From the NCBI GenBank assembly GCA_023416735.1, contig JAEZGX010000009.1, forward strand, positions 62,001 through 126,000: a DNA stretch of 64,000 bases, written 5' to 3'. Origin of the DNA: Verrucomicrobiota bacterium. Lineage in GTDB: Bacteria; Verrucomicrobiota; Verrucomicrobiia; Opitutales; Opitutaceae. The notes beneath the pieces were generated by a model, which had not been told where the DNA came from, ran no database searches, and was given only the letters and a program-made list of their open reading frames with translations. This document shows positions 34,801-43,464 of this stretch, in pieces. A program made the translations under genes and the position numbers. Position 1 is the stretch's first letter. The number at the start of each line of letters is the position of its first letter.

Positions 34801-37455
34801 ATGAAGACCCCTGGATTGAAATGTCTGCGCGCGCTCCTGCTCGGAGTGGCTGCGTTCTTCGGCCCGCTGGCGGCGAACGCCGTTCCCGTATTCCCCGGTG
34901 CCATCGGCTTCGGCACCGACACCCCCGCCGGCCGCGGTGGCATTGTCTACCGCGTCACCAACCTCAATGACAGTGGCCCCGGCTCCCTGCGCTACGGCAT
35001 CGAACATTCCAGCATGCGGCAGCCGCGCGTAATCATCTTCAATGTTTCCGGCGTCATTGAGCTGCAGTCCGATCTGGTGATCCGCGACGATTCCGTTGGC
35101 GCTTATTCGCATCTCACCATCGCCGGCCAAACCGCCCCCTACCCTGGCATCACGCTGAAGAACTACGGCATCAGCATCCGCTCCCACGACATCCTCATCC
35201 AGCACCTCGCGATCCGTCCGGGAAATCACGTCTTCTCCGGCACCCAGCTCGACAATCGCGACGCCATCAAGATCGAGACGCCTGCGGGCGTGACGGTCTA
35301 CAACGTCGTGCTCGATCACCTCTCGTGCAGCTGGAGCGTCGACGAACTTGTCTCGCTGTGGGGCCAGAACGGACAGATCAACAACGTCACGCTCCTGAAT
35401 TGTATCTTCGCCGATCCCATCATGAACGGCGAACCCGACAGCAGCGGCCATTCGCGTCTGCGGACCCACTCGGAGGGAACGCACGGCTTCGGTCCGCTGG
35501 TTGGCCCCAACACGTCTAACGTTTCCATCATGCGAAACATCATGGCGTTCATTTACGGCCGGAATCCGGCGGTTTCCAGCACCTCCGCAGGCGCCCAGAT
35601 CGTGAACAACCTCATCTATCGCCCCGGCCCGTGGTCCAACAATGTCATCCGCTTCAACACCATGTCCACGTCGCCCCGCACGGCATCCGTCATCGGCAAC
35701 GCCATCTTCCGACATCCCCTGCCGTTCACGATGGACATCACCGCCATGCCGGCCCCGCCCGCCGCCCAGCAGCTGATCACCACCGCGACGAATCACACGC
35801 AATTCTACAGCACCGGCATCTACATCTTCGATGACGTGTCGAGCAGCGCGAGTTTCTACCTCAACGACAATCGCCTCTTCAACCCGCAGACCAGCACCTG
35901 GCTGCTCAACGACGCGATCCTGCGCGATCGTTCCACCACGCCCGTGACCCGCCGCACCTCGGATTACTACGACGACTCCGGCGGCACCACCTGGACTCCG
36001 TGGGCCTCCACCGACGTTACCGCCAACCTGCTCGCTCGCGCCGGAAAATTTCCAGCCAACCGCGACGCCATCGACGCCGCTCTCATCCAAAAGATCGAAA
36101 ACCGCAACCAGCCCCAGCCTGCCGGCGGCACGTTTCTCGAACGTCTCTCGGACCTCGGCACCGATCCCTGGGCGCCCGTCGACGTGCAGAACACGCGCGT
36201 CCTCGACCTGCCCGACTCGCCCAACACCGTGAACCTCGACGGCTACACCAATCTCGAGCGCTGGCTGCACAGCCTCGCTGCGGATGTCGAAGGCACCGGC
36301 GGCGGAAGCGGACCGGCCAATCTCGGTATTTCAACTTTCGATACATTCAGCGACGGCAACGACAACGGCTGGACCTGGCACGGCGCCGTCAATTGGACCG
36401 TGACCTCCGGCGCCTACCGGCAAAGCGACCTGTCGGGCGGCGCCCGCGCGATGCTCGAAGGCACGAACTGGGAAGACCAAGTCGTCGAGGCGCGCGTGAC
36501 GCCCGTCAGCTTCGACGGCACCAGCCGGTTCGCGGCCGTTTACGCACGATATAGCGACATCAACAACAGCTACTACGTCGCCCTCCGCAACGGCGTCGGC
36601 ACGGGCAACCTCGGTCAAGTGGAACTCAAGAAAGTGGTCGCCGGGACCGCGTCCAATTTAGCCTCGGCCCAGAACTTCCCCATCACCGTCGGCACACCCT
36701 ACAAGGTTCGCTTGGTCGTCTCCGGCACTTCGGTCTCCGCCGTTGTGACCAATCTCTCGAACAACACCACGGCCACCTTCAGCCCCGTCACCGACACGTC
36801 GCTCGCCTCCGGCCGCGCGGCGATCGGCACTTATCGCGCGTCGGCCGATTTCGACAACGTCTTCGCCAGTCCCATCACGAGTTCGGTTCCGCACGTGATG
36901 GACGATTTCGACGACGGCAATGCGAACGGTTGGGACACAACCTGGACCGGCATGGGCGGCAGCTGGAGCGTGGTGACCGATGGCTCTCCCGGCCTCCGGC
37001 AGGCGAGCTCCGCAGCCAGCGTCGGTGCCCGAGCGATCGCTCCGGACACCACCAACCTGCCGAACGCAAACCAATCGATCCAAGCCGACGTGAAGCCGCT
37101 GACGTTCACCGGTAACAGCTGGGTCGGAGTTTTCGCCCGCTTCGCCTCGCCGACGGAAACCTACTATCTCCTCCTGCGACACAACCGTGACCTCGAACTC
37201 AAGAAGCTCACCTCCAGCGGACAGGTCAGTTTTGCGGTCAAATCCATGCCGCCGAGCTTCGATCTCAATGCCTGGCATACCCTGCGGCTCGTCGCGACGG
37301 GCACCTCAACGGTTACCCTGCAAGCCTACGTCGACGGCGTCCTCGAACTCACCGCCACGGACTCCTCCTCACCCATCGTGAACGCCAACAAAGCCGGCGT
37401 CGGCACCTTCTCCGCCAGCGCTCAGTTCGACGACATTGTGATCACCTCGCCGTAA
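34801..37455 (+). CDS. Secreted PL1-like pectate lyase with two C-terminal beta-sandwich modules
   Basis: An 884-residue exported multidomain enzyme. A signal peptide (residues 1-27) is followed by the right-handed beta-helix lyase domain (about 28-470): VFPGAIGFGTDTPAGRGGIV, VTNLNDSGPGSLR, GVIELQSDLVIRDDS, SHDILIQHLAIRPGN and the signature DHLSCSWSVDE. Next comes a short tail LDGYTNLERWLHSL. Two LamG/concanavalin-like modules follow (about 500-685 and 690-884), each beginning with a D-x-F-x-D-G-N-x-N-G-W motif and ending in F-D-N/D. These probably bind carbohydrate. It should cleave polygalacturonate or a related uronan by beta-elimination. It has a strong terminator downstream and two operator-like sites upstream. 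Confidence 0.9.
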   Translation: MKTPGLKCLRALLLGVAAFFGPLAANAVPVFPGAIGFGTDTPAGRGGIVYRVTNLNDSGPGSLRYGIEHSSMRQPRVIIFNVSGVIELQSDLVIRDDSVGAYSHLTIAGQTAPYPGITLKNYGISIRSHDILIQHLAIRPGNHVFSGTQLDNRDAIKIETPAGVTVYNVVLDHLSCSWSVDELVSLWGQNGQINNVTLLNCIFADPIMNGEPDSSGHSRLRTHSEGTHGFGPLVGPNTSNVSIMRNIMAFIYGRNPAVSSTSAGAQIVNNLIYRPGPWSNNVIRFNTMSTSPRTASVIGNAIFRHPLPFTMDITAMPAPPAAQQLITTATNHTQFYSTGIYIFDDVSSSASFYLNDNRLFNPQTSTWLLNDAILRDRSTTPVTRRTSDYYDDSGGTTWTPWASTDVTANLLARAGKFPANRDAIDAALIQKIENRNQPQPAGGTFLERLSDLGTDPWAPVDVQNTRVLDLPDSPNTVNLDGYTNLERWLHSLAADVEGTGGGSGPANLGISTFDTFSDGNDNGWTWHGAVNWTVTSGAYRQSDLSGGARAMLEGTNWEDQVVEARVTPVSFDGTSRFAAVYARYSDINNSYYVALRNGVGTGNLGQVELKKVVAGTASNLASAQNFPITVGTPYKVRLVVSGTSVSAVVTNLSNNTTATFSPVTDTSLASGRAAIGTYRASADFDNVFASPITSSVPHVMDDFDDGNANGWDTTWTGMGGSWSVVTDGSPGLRQASSAASVGARAIAPDTTNLPNANQSIQADVKPLTFTGNSWVGVFARFASPTETYYLLLRHNRDLELKKLTSSGQVSFAVKSMPPSFDLNAWHTLRLVATGTSTVTLQAYVDGVLELTATDSSSPIVNANKAGVGTFSASAQFDDIVITSP

Positions 37456-37480
37456 ATCGCGGCGAACACTTCCCGCTCAC

Positions 37481-37512
37481 GGCGCGCCCGAAAAATCGGG
37501 CGCGCCTTTTTT
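37481..37512 (+). terminator. Rho-independent terminator of the first pectate lyase gene
   Basis: An 11-bp perfect stem GGCGCGCCCGA/TCGGGCGCGCC (37481-37506) with an AAAA loop, followed by TTTTTT. It lies 26 bases after the stop codon. Confidence 0.95.
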
Positions 37513-37558
37513 CATTTCTTCGCAAAGCGGGTTTCAAATCCCTCCCGACCAGAAAGCC

Positions 37559-37581
37559 GGGCCGACTTCCGTCGTCGGCCC
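37559..37581 (-). terminator. Possible terminator of the convergent interrupted lyase gene
   Basis: An 8-bp stem GGGCCGAC/GTCGGCCC with a 7-base loop sits 16 bases after the minus-strand stop at 37597. The following minus-strand bases (GGCTTTCTGG) give only a weak T-tract. Confidence 0.45.
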
Positions 37582-37596
37582 GAGACGCAAACCTGG

Positions 37597-40242
37597 CTAA
37601 GGAGCGACGACCACCAGTTCGTCGAACTCGGCGCTCGCCGACGACGTGACGAGTCCCACCGAACCCGCCGGGAAACTCGCATCGCTCGCCTGCAGGATCA
37701 GACGACCATTCAGGTAAACCTTGAGCGACTCGCCCACCGCTGCGACCCGCAGCGCTTGCCAGGCGTTCACCTCGATGGCGGCGGCACTCGTTCCGAGCGT
37801 CGTCACCACACCGGCTTCGACTTTCCGCAACGCAACCGTCCCGTCGCTGTGCAGAGCGACCACATAATGATTCGCCGCATCGACATGACGCAGGGTCAGC
37901 CCGCTCCATCCGTCCGCGTCGCCAAAACCGAGCGGCTTCATCTCCACTTCGATGATCTGCCGATCGCCGTGGGCGCCGACGATCTGCGCCCGCGCAACGC
38001 CGCTCGCGTCCGTTTGACGAAACACGTGGTTGTCACCTTCGAGGGCCACCGACCAAGCGCCCGCCGTTGTCGTCCACCCCTCGCTATCGTCGTCCTCGAA
38101 ATCGTCCGCCGCCAGCACGGGACTGTTCGGCGTCGGATCGATGTGAACGTCGTCGAACGCCACATCGCTGAAGTAGGTCAGCAGCCCGCCGGGACCGGAG
38201 GTGAAGCTCGTATCCGTTCCCTGGATCTTCAGCTCGCCGTTCACGTAACCTTTCAACGTCGAGCCGATCACTTCCAGCCGCAGGCGATACGTCGTGCCGA
38301 TCTCCACCGGGAACGCCGTCACCGGCGGTGCGATGTTCGCCGCCACATTGTTCACGATGCGCTTCAACTCGATCGAGTTGTTCGTCCGCAACACCAGGTA
38401 GTAGTAGTTGTTCGGCGTGTCGCCGTGTCGCGCCAGCACGCCGAAGAAGCGATTGTTGCCCGTCACCGCGCGCAGAGTCACATCCGCTTCGACGACCTGA
38501 TCCGTCCAGTTCGTCTCCGCGCGCACGGATCGCAGTGCGGTCAAACCCGGATTCGTCTGCCGATAAACGTGCGTGCCCGCCTCGTTGTTGACGATCCACG
38601 TGCCGCCATCCGAGATCCAACCTTCCGCGTTTCCATTTTCAAAGGTGTCGAAGATCGCGTTCCTCACCGTGACTGTTACCGGAGCCGAGGTCGCCGTATT
38701 GCCTTCGCGATCGCGCACGACCGCCGTCAGCGCATACTCACCTTCGGTCGCAGGCACAGTATTCCACTCAATGGCGAACGGCGCGGTGCGATCCTCTGCG
38801 CCGAGATCAGCCCCGTTGGCTTTGAACTGAACTCCGACGACATCGCGGTCGTCCGTCGCGTCCGCCGCCACGCTCACGATGCCTTTGATCGACGCTCCGT
38901 CGCTGGGCGTGGTGATCGCGATCGTCGGTGCGATCGCGTCAGCGGTGTGCCTCAGCGCGGCACCGCCATTGATCGTCAGCCGGTCTGCACTCACCCGGCC
39001 GGCGAGTTGCGTGCTTCCATTGAGCGTGACGGTGCCCGACGGTGCCACGATCGAACCGTGAAAGTTCACCGCGCCGTTGAGCGTCACGCCGCCCGCGGCG
39101 ACCTGCAACGTAAGCCACTCCGGATTCTCCACCGAACCAACGACGGCGTTGTTGATCGTCGTCGCGCTCGCCATCGTGAGCGCCACCGGCCCGACGATCT
39201 GCAGCTGACTGCTGCTGTTCAACGTGAGGCTCTGCAAATGGTAGATCGCCGGCTCCGTCGCACCGGCCACGCCGAGGCGAAACCCGCTATTGCTGTTCGC
39301 CGTGAAGCTACCGTAGGCGCCGGGCGGGACATCGATCACGCCCACGCCGCTGTTGAGCGTGAGATTTCTCAAGGTCGCGAAATCTCCCGGACTCTGCCTC
39401 GCCTGATTGAGCAAAACGTTTCGCGTTCCCGCTGGCGCGGTGGGCGCCGCCACCGTCGGCATCGCCGGCGGATCGATTCGGCGCAACGCGTGGCGCAGAC
39501 GAGCGCCGCTGTTGAGCGTGATACGATGTGTCTCCGGCGCCGGCGCGCCTTCGCCATCGATCGTCCCGCTGTAACTCGGCGTTCCATTGATGCGAACCTG
39601 CGGCGTGCCCGGAACGAGCAGATCACCCGAGATCTCGGCACTGCTGTTCAGCGTGATGTTCTCTGGCAACGCGACGTGGATCGAGCCGTCCACGACGCCA
39701 TTGATCACCGGCGCGTGTCGCACCGCGGCGGTCGGCGAAATCACGAGTGTTCCGTGCGCCGTGCCGCTGAACGCCGGGTCGACGATCGTCGCCACGACCG
39801 CATAGGAGCCGGGCAGCGTCGGCGGAGTCGGACTGCCGTCGTAGAGCACCTCCACCGCGAGATTCTCCGGAAACGTGACAACCGTCGCCGGTTTCGGCGT
39901 GCCAGAATACGTGAAGTTCAAATCTCCAAACACGATTGGCGGCGGCACATCCTCGACGTCAACCGTCACGGTATCCGAGCCCGTCGCGCCTTGCGGGTCG
40001 GTCACCACCAACGTGATCACGGTCTGTCCCACCGGCAGCACTACCGTCGGCGTCGCGCCCGTCGCGCTGCCCCCGGTCCACGACCACGCGTAAGACAACG
40101 CATCGCCGTTCAAGTCGTAGGACGCGCGCCCGTCGAGCGTCACCGGCGTCGTCGATTCGCCGTGCACCACCACGGTCTGGTCGCTTCCGGCGTTTGCGAT
40201 GGGCGGCACGTTGTCGGCCGTCTCCACGGCGACCGCCATCAA
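37597..40242 (-). CDS. C-terminal part of an interrupted pectate lyase: PKD, MBG, beta-solenoid, Ig-like and two LamG-like modules
   Basis: This 881-codon frame is in the same frame as the lyase domain at 40327-41721 and is separated from it only by one TAA codon. Read through, the join gives LDVPDYGS then DGDGYTNLEEW and continues into this part. Modules in order: PKD (about 10-95, NAGSDQTVVVHGESTTPVTL), MBG-like (about 100-170, FTYSGTPKPATVVTFPENLA), a long bactofilin/solenoid-like region with repeated T-L-N-S and T-L-N-G motifs (about 190-430), an Ig-like module (about 435-535, ITTPSDGASIKGIVSVAADA), and two LamG-like modules (about 535-881). The ATG near 40240 has no own signal peptide, so if made alone it would not be exported; it is best read as the rest of a broken gene. 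Confidence 0.8.
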   Translation of the reverse strand: MMAVAVETADNVPPIANAGSDQTVVVHGESTTPVTLDGRASYDLNGDALSYAWSWTGGSATGATPTVVLPVGQTVITLVVTDPQGATGSDTVTVDVEDVPPPIVFGDLNFTYSGTPKPATVVTFPENLAVEVLYDGSPTPPTLPGSYAVVATIVDPAFSGTAHGTLVISPTAAVRHAPVINGVVDGSIHVALPENITLNSSAEISGDLLVPGTPQVRINGTPSYSGTIDGEGAPAPETHRITLNSGARLRHALRRIDPPAMPTVAAPTAPAGTRNVLLNQARQSPGDFATLRNLTLNSGVGVIDVPPGAYGSFTANSNSGFRLGVAGATEPAIYHLQSLTLNSSSQLQIVGPVALTMASATTINNAVVGSVENPEWLTLQVAAGGVTLNGAVNFHGSIVAPSGTVTLNGSTQLAGRVSADRLTINGGAALRHTADAIAPTIAITTPSDGASIKGIVSVAADATDDRDVVGVQFKANGADLGAEDRTAPFAIEWNTVPATEGEYALTAVVRDREGNTATSAPVTVTVRNAIFDTFENGNAEGWISDGGTWIVNNEAGTHVYRQTNPGLTALRSVRAETNWTDQVVEADVTLRAVTGNNRFFGVLARHGDTPNNYYYLVLRTNNSIELKRIVNNVAANIAPPVTAFPVEIGTTYRLRLEVIGSTLKGYVNGELKIQGTDTSFTSGPGGLLTYFSDVAFDDVHIDPTPNSPVLAADDFEDDDSEGWTTTAGAWSVALEGDNHVFRQTDASGVARAQIVGAHGDRQIIEVEMKPLGFGDADGWSGLTLRHVDAANHYVVALHSDGTVALRKVEAGVVTTLGTSAAAIEVNAWQALRVAAVGESLKVYLNGRLILQASDASFPAGSVGLVTSSASAEFDELVVVAP

Positions 40243-40326
40243 GTGCAGCCATTCTTCGAGATTAGTGTAGCCGTCGCCATCGTCGTCGTCGGAGCCGTAG
40301 TCAGGGACATCGAGCGGCCGATGATT

Positions 40327-41721
40327 TTACACGTTGGCCGGAGCCCACGGATCGGCACCGAGATCGGAGAAACGTTCGAGAAACGTGCCGCCGGCCGGAT
40401 ACGGGTTGGCGCGATCGAGCATCTCGCCGATCAACGCCGCGTCGATCGGATCGCGTTGCGCAGGAAATTTTCCCGCGCCGAGCAGCAAGTTTTCCTCCAC
40501 GATTTCCGACGGCCAGGGCGTCCACGTCGTGCCGCCGGAGTTCGCGTAAGGATCAGCGCCGAGTCGCGTCACGGGCGTGCCGGAACGATCCCGCACGATC
40601 TCCTCGTCCGACAGCCAGGTGTTGTTCTGCGGATCCAGCAGCCGGTTGTCCGCGAGGTAAAACGCCGCGTTCGCGGACACGTTGTCGCTGATATAAATGC
40701 CCGTGCTGTAAAACGTGGGATGCTCGGTCGCGGTGGTGATCAGCGTCTGCGCGTCAACCACCGACGTATCCGGCAGCCGCGTGATATCCATGACGAACGG
40801 CGTCGGGTGCCGAATGATGGCGTTGCCGATGACCGAGACTTGGTGCGGCGGCGCGGTGATGTTGTCGAAGCGGATGACGCCATTCGGCCACGGCGCGGGG
40901 CGATAGATGAGGTTGTTGATGATCTGCGCGCCCGCCGTCGCATTGGCCACGGCGGGATTCCGGCCGTAGTTGAACGCCATGATGTTTCGAATCATCGAGA
41001 TGTTCGAGGTGTTCGGCCCCGCGAGCGGACCGAAACCGTGCGTGCCCTCCGAGTGGCTGCGCAGGCGCGAGTGCCCGCTGGCGTCGGGCTCGCCATTCAT
41101 GATCGGTTTCGCGAAAATGCTGTTGAGGAAAGTGACATTCGTGATCGCTCCGTTCGCGCCCCACATCGACGCCATTTCGTCCACCGACCAACTGCAGGAA
41201 ACGTGATCGAGCACGATGTTGCGGACCGTCACGCCCGCGGGCGTCTCGATCTTGATGGCGTCACGGTTGTCGAGCTGGCCCTGGGTGCCGACGAGGTTTC
41301 CGGGCCGAATCGCGATGTGCTGGATGAGAATGTCGTGCGAGCGGATGCTGATGCCGAAATTCTTCAGCGTGATGCCGGGATACGGCGCGGTCTGGCCCGC
41401 GATCGTCAGGTGCGAATACGCGCCGAAGGAATCGTCGCGAATCACCAAATCCGATTCCAATTCGATCACGCCGGAAACTTCGAAGACGATCACGCGCGGC
41501 TGTCGCATGCTCGCATCCTCGATACCGAAGCGCAGCGAGCCCGCACCGCTGTTGTTGAGATTTGTAACACGATAGACGATACCGCCGCGACCGGCGGGCG
41601 TATCGGTGCCGAATCCGACCGCGCCAGGCACGACCGGAAGAGCAAACGTGGGGAGGCAACTGAGCACGGCAATCGCTGCCGCGCTCAGGAATCGGAACAG
41701 GGAATAACGCGAGTTTCTCAT
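40327..41721 (-). CDS. Secreted PL1-like pectate lyase, catalytic part of a gene broken by an in-frame TAA
   Basis: A 464-residue product with a signal peptide (FLSAAAIAVLSCLPTFA) and a complete PL1-like beta-helix domain: PGAVGFGTDTPAGRGGIVYR, GVIELESDLVIRDDS, SHDILIQHIAIRPGN, DHVSCSWSVDE and HSEGTHGFGPLAGPNTSN. It is a close paralogue of the lyase at 34801, in opposite orientation. It stops at TAA (40327-40329) after DPWAPANV, where the paralogue has DPWAPVDV-Q-N. The frame continues for about 910 further codons. So either a C-to-T nonsense change of CAA has split a 1374-residue protein, or the base call is wrong. The catalytic domain itself would still be exported. Confidence 0.87.
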   Translation of the reverse strand: MRNSRYSLFRFLSAAAIAVLSCLPTFALPVVPGAVGFGTDTPAGRGGIVYRVTNLNNSGAGSLRFGIEDASMRQPRVIVFEVSGVIELESDLVIRDDSFGAYSHLTIAGQTAPYPGITLKNFGISIRSHDILIQHIAIRPGNLVGTQGQLDNRDAIKIETPAGVTVRNIVLDHVSCSWSVDEMASMWGANGAITNVTFLNSIFAKPIMNGEPDASGHSRLRSHSEGTHGFGPLAGPNTSNISMIRNIMAFNYGRNPAVANATAGAQIINNLIYRPAPWPNGVIRFDNITAPPHQVSVIGNAIIRHPTPFVMDITRLPDTSVVDAQTLITTATEHPTFYSTGIYISDNVSANAAFYLADNRLLDPQNNTWLSDEEIVRDRSGTPVTRLGADPYANSGGTTWTPWPSEIVEENLLLGAGKFPAQRDPIDAALIGEMLDRANPYPAGGTFLERFSDLGADPWAPANV

Positions 41722-41795
41722 GGTGGGGTGGAAAGTTCAGAGCGCGCGCCGACGACGCATGTGAACATGGGGTTCCGTCGTGGGCGCGGGGCGCT

Positions 41796-43256
41796 TCAAT
41801 GCGGCGAAGGGTGGCGCCAGGCGCCTCGCTCCACCTGGGCCGCAAGCCGATGGAGCCACTCTTCGAGATTCGTGTAGCCGTCGCCGTCATCGTCGCCCGA
41901 AGGATCGTTCGGCAACTCCAATGCGCGCGTGTGCCGCACGTCGGCCGGAGCCCAGGGATCTTCGCCAACGAGGTCCTGAAGGAAGGATCCGGCGCGCTTT
42001 CGAATGTTATCCACAAGCATCGCGTCGAGTGCATCCCGTTCCGCCGGCCGTTGACCCGCGCTCGCCAGCACGCGCGCTTCGACATCGTCCGAGGACCACG
42101 GCGACCACGGCAGGCCGCCGGAATTCGCATACGGGTCCGAGGTCAGACGCGCGACCGGATGCTTGGTGCTGTCCTTGAAAATCTCCGGATTCCACGGATC
42201 GCCGTCCGTCGGATGCCACACGCCGTTCTGCGGATTCTGCACGCGGTTGTCGTGCAAGTAGAGTCCAGCCTCCGGCGAAACGACGTCGTGCACGAAGATC
42301 GCGGTGTTGCGGTAGTCCGACTCGGAAAACTCGCGTAGCTTCCGCACGCCGTCCGTGCCGGTCATCTCGAGTTGAAAGGGAACCGGATGCCGCACGATCA
42401 CATTGCCGACCACCGAAACCGCGTGCGGTGGCAGCGTAAGATCGCCGATGTAGATCGCGCCATTCGACCAGATGCCCGGGCGGTAGATGAAGTTGTTCAC
42501 CACCTGCGCCCCGCCGGTCTCGTCGCGAATCAACGGATTCCGACCAAAGTTGAACGCCATCAGATTGCCGATCAGCGAAAGGCGCGATGTGTTACGCCCG
42601 CCCAGCGGGCCGTAAGGGTGAGAGCCCTTGCTGTGCCCGCCGTTGATGACCGGCTCGCTGAAAATGCAGAACGAGAAGGTCACGTCTTCGACGGAGCTCT
42701 GATCGCTCCACGTCGAAACCGTCTCGTCCACCGCCCAGCTGCAGGACACGTGATCGATCACCACATGATGCACGGGGTGTCCCGGATATCCGCCGATCTT
42801 GATGCAATCGCGATTGTCGACCGGCTTCAGCCGATCGCCCGGGCGGATGGCGATGTGCTGGATCAGGATATCATGAGATTGGATACTGATCCCCCCGCCC
42901 GCCAGCGTGATCCCCGGCGCCGGCGCAGTCTGGCCCGCGATGGTGAGAAAACCGAAGTCGCCGTGCCCGTCGTGCCGCACGACCAGGTCCGATTCCAGGC
43001 GGATAACGCCGCAGACTTCGAACACGATCACGCGCGGACCGGTCACGCGTTCGATGCCATGGCGCAACGAGCCAGGACCTTCGTCGGCCAGGTTCGTCAC
43101 GCGATAGATGGCACCACCCCGCCCCGCCGGAGTATCGATGCCAAATCCCACCGCGCCCGGAAACACCGGCAGCGCCTTCCCTGAATTCACAGCGCCCCGC
43201 AGGGCGACTCCACCCAATGCCAGACCCGCAAGTCCGGCGATCATCCAAATCGCCAT
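41796..43256 (-). CDS. Secreted PL1-like pectate lyase, single-domain form
   Basis: A 486-residue lyase without C-terminal modules. A signal peptide (MAIWMIAGLAGLALGGVALR) leads into VFPGAVGFGIDTPAGRGGAI, VTNLADEGPGSLRHGIE, GVIRLESDLVVRHDG, SHDILIQHIAIRPGD and DHVSCSWAVDE. The end DDDGDGYTNLEEWLHRLAAQ is the same short tail as in the other two lyases. It is more diverged from them than they are from each other. The ATG at 43256 is preferred because GGAA lies 8 bases upstream; an ATG at 43277 is in frame but sits inside an operator-like palindrome and has no ribosome site. It lies 75 bases upstream of the interrupted lyase gene. Confidence 0.87.
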   Translation of the reverse strand: MAIWMIAGLAGLALGGVALRGAVNSGKALPVFPGAVGFGIDTPAGRGGAIYRVTNLADEGPGSLRHGIERVTGPRVIVFEVCGVIRLESDLVVRHDGHGDFGFLTIAGQTAPAPGITLAGGGISIQSHDILIQHIAIRPGDRLKPVDNRDCIKIGGYPGHPVHHVVIDHVSCSWAVDETVSTWSDQSSVEDVTFSFCIFSEPVINGGHSKGSHPYGPLGGRNTSRLSLIGNLMAFNFGRNPLIRDETGGAQVVNNFIYRPGIWSNGAIYIGDLTLPPHAVSVVGNVIVRHPVPFQLEMTGTDGVRKLREFSESDYRNTAIFVHDVVSPEAGLYLHDNRVQNPQNGVWHPTDGDPWNPEIFKDSTKHPVARLTSDPYANSGGLPWSPWSSDDVEARVLASAGQRPAERDALDAMLVDNIRKRAGSFLQDLVGEDPWAPADVRHTRALELPNDPSGDDDGDGYTNLEEWLHRLAAQVERGAWRHPSPH

Positions 43257-43265
43257 CCGAACATT

Positions 43266-43281
43266 TCCAATGCGCATTGGT
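43266..43281. promoter_or_regulatory. Putative LacI-family operator at the third lyase start
   Basis: TCCAATGCGCATTGGT, in which the inner 14 bases CCAATGCGCATTGG (43267-43280) are a perfect palindrome. It lies 10 bases upstream of the preferred start and overlaps the alternative one, so a bound repressor would block transcription near the initiation region. Confidence 0.6.
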
Positions 43282-43464
43282 TAATGCACGAGACGCGGAT
43301 TGCCGGCCAACGCAAGGAGAATATCGCCACCCGCAGCACCAAATCCCCTGATCACGCTTCTCCACCGCGAGCCACTGCCGAGCGCGGCAACGACCCGCCG
43401 CGCCGCCACCTCACATTCGCGTTTGAATCAATCGGTTTTCATCGCGGCCGCTCCGCGCCGTTCG

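Noticed and set aside
34780..36270. A 496-codon minus-strand frame opposite the first pectate lyase
   Set aside because: Gly/Val/Arg-rich shadow of the PL1-like coding frame with no own start region or motif.
41756..41764. CGCATGTGA upstream of the interrupted lyase gene as a full LacI operator
   Set aside because: Only the right half matches; the left side (GCCGACGA) does not resemble TCACAT, so it is mentioned as a half-site only.
37756..41877. A 1373-codon open frame on the plus strand opposite the interrupted lyase gene
   Set aside because: It is the antisense shadow of a GC-rich gene: the translation is full of Arg/His with no domain, while the minus strand encodes recognisable modules throughout.
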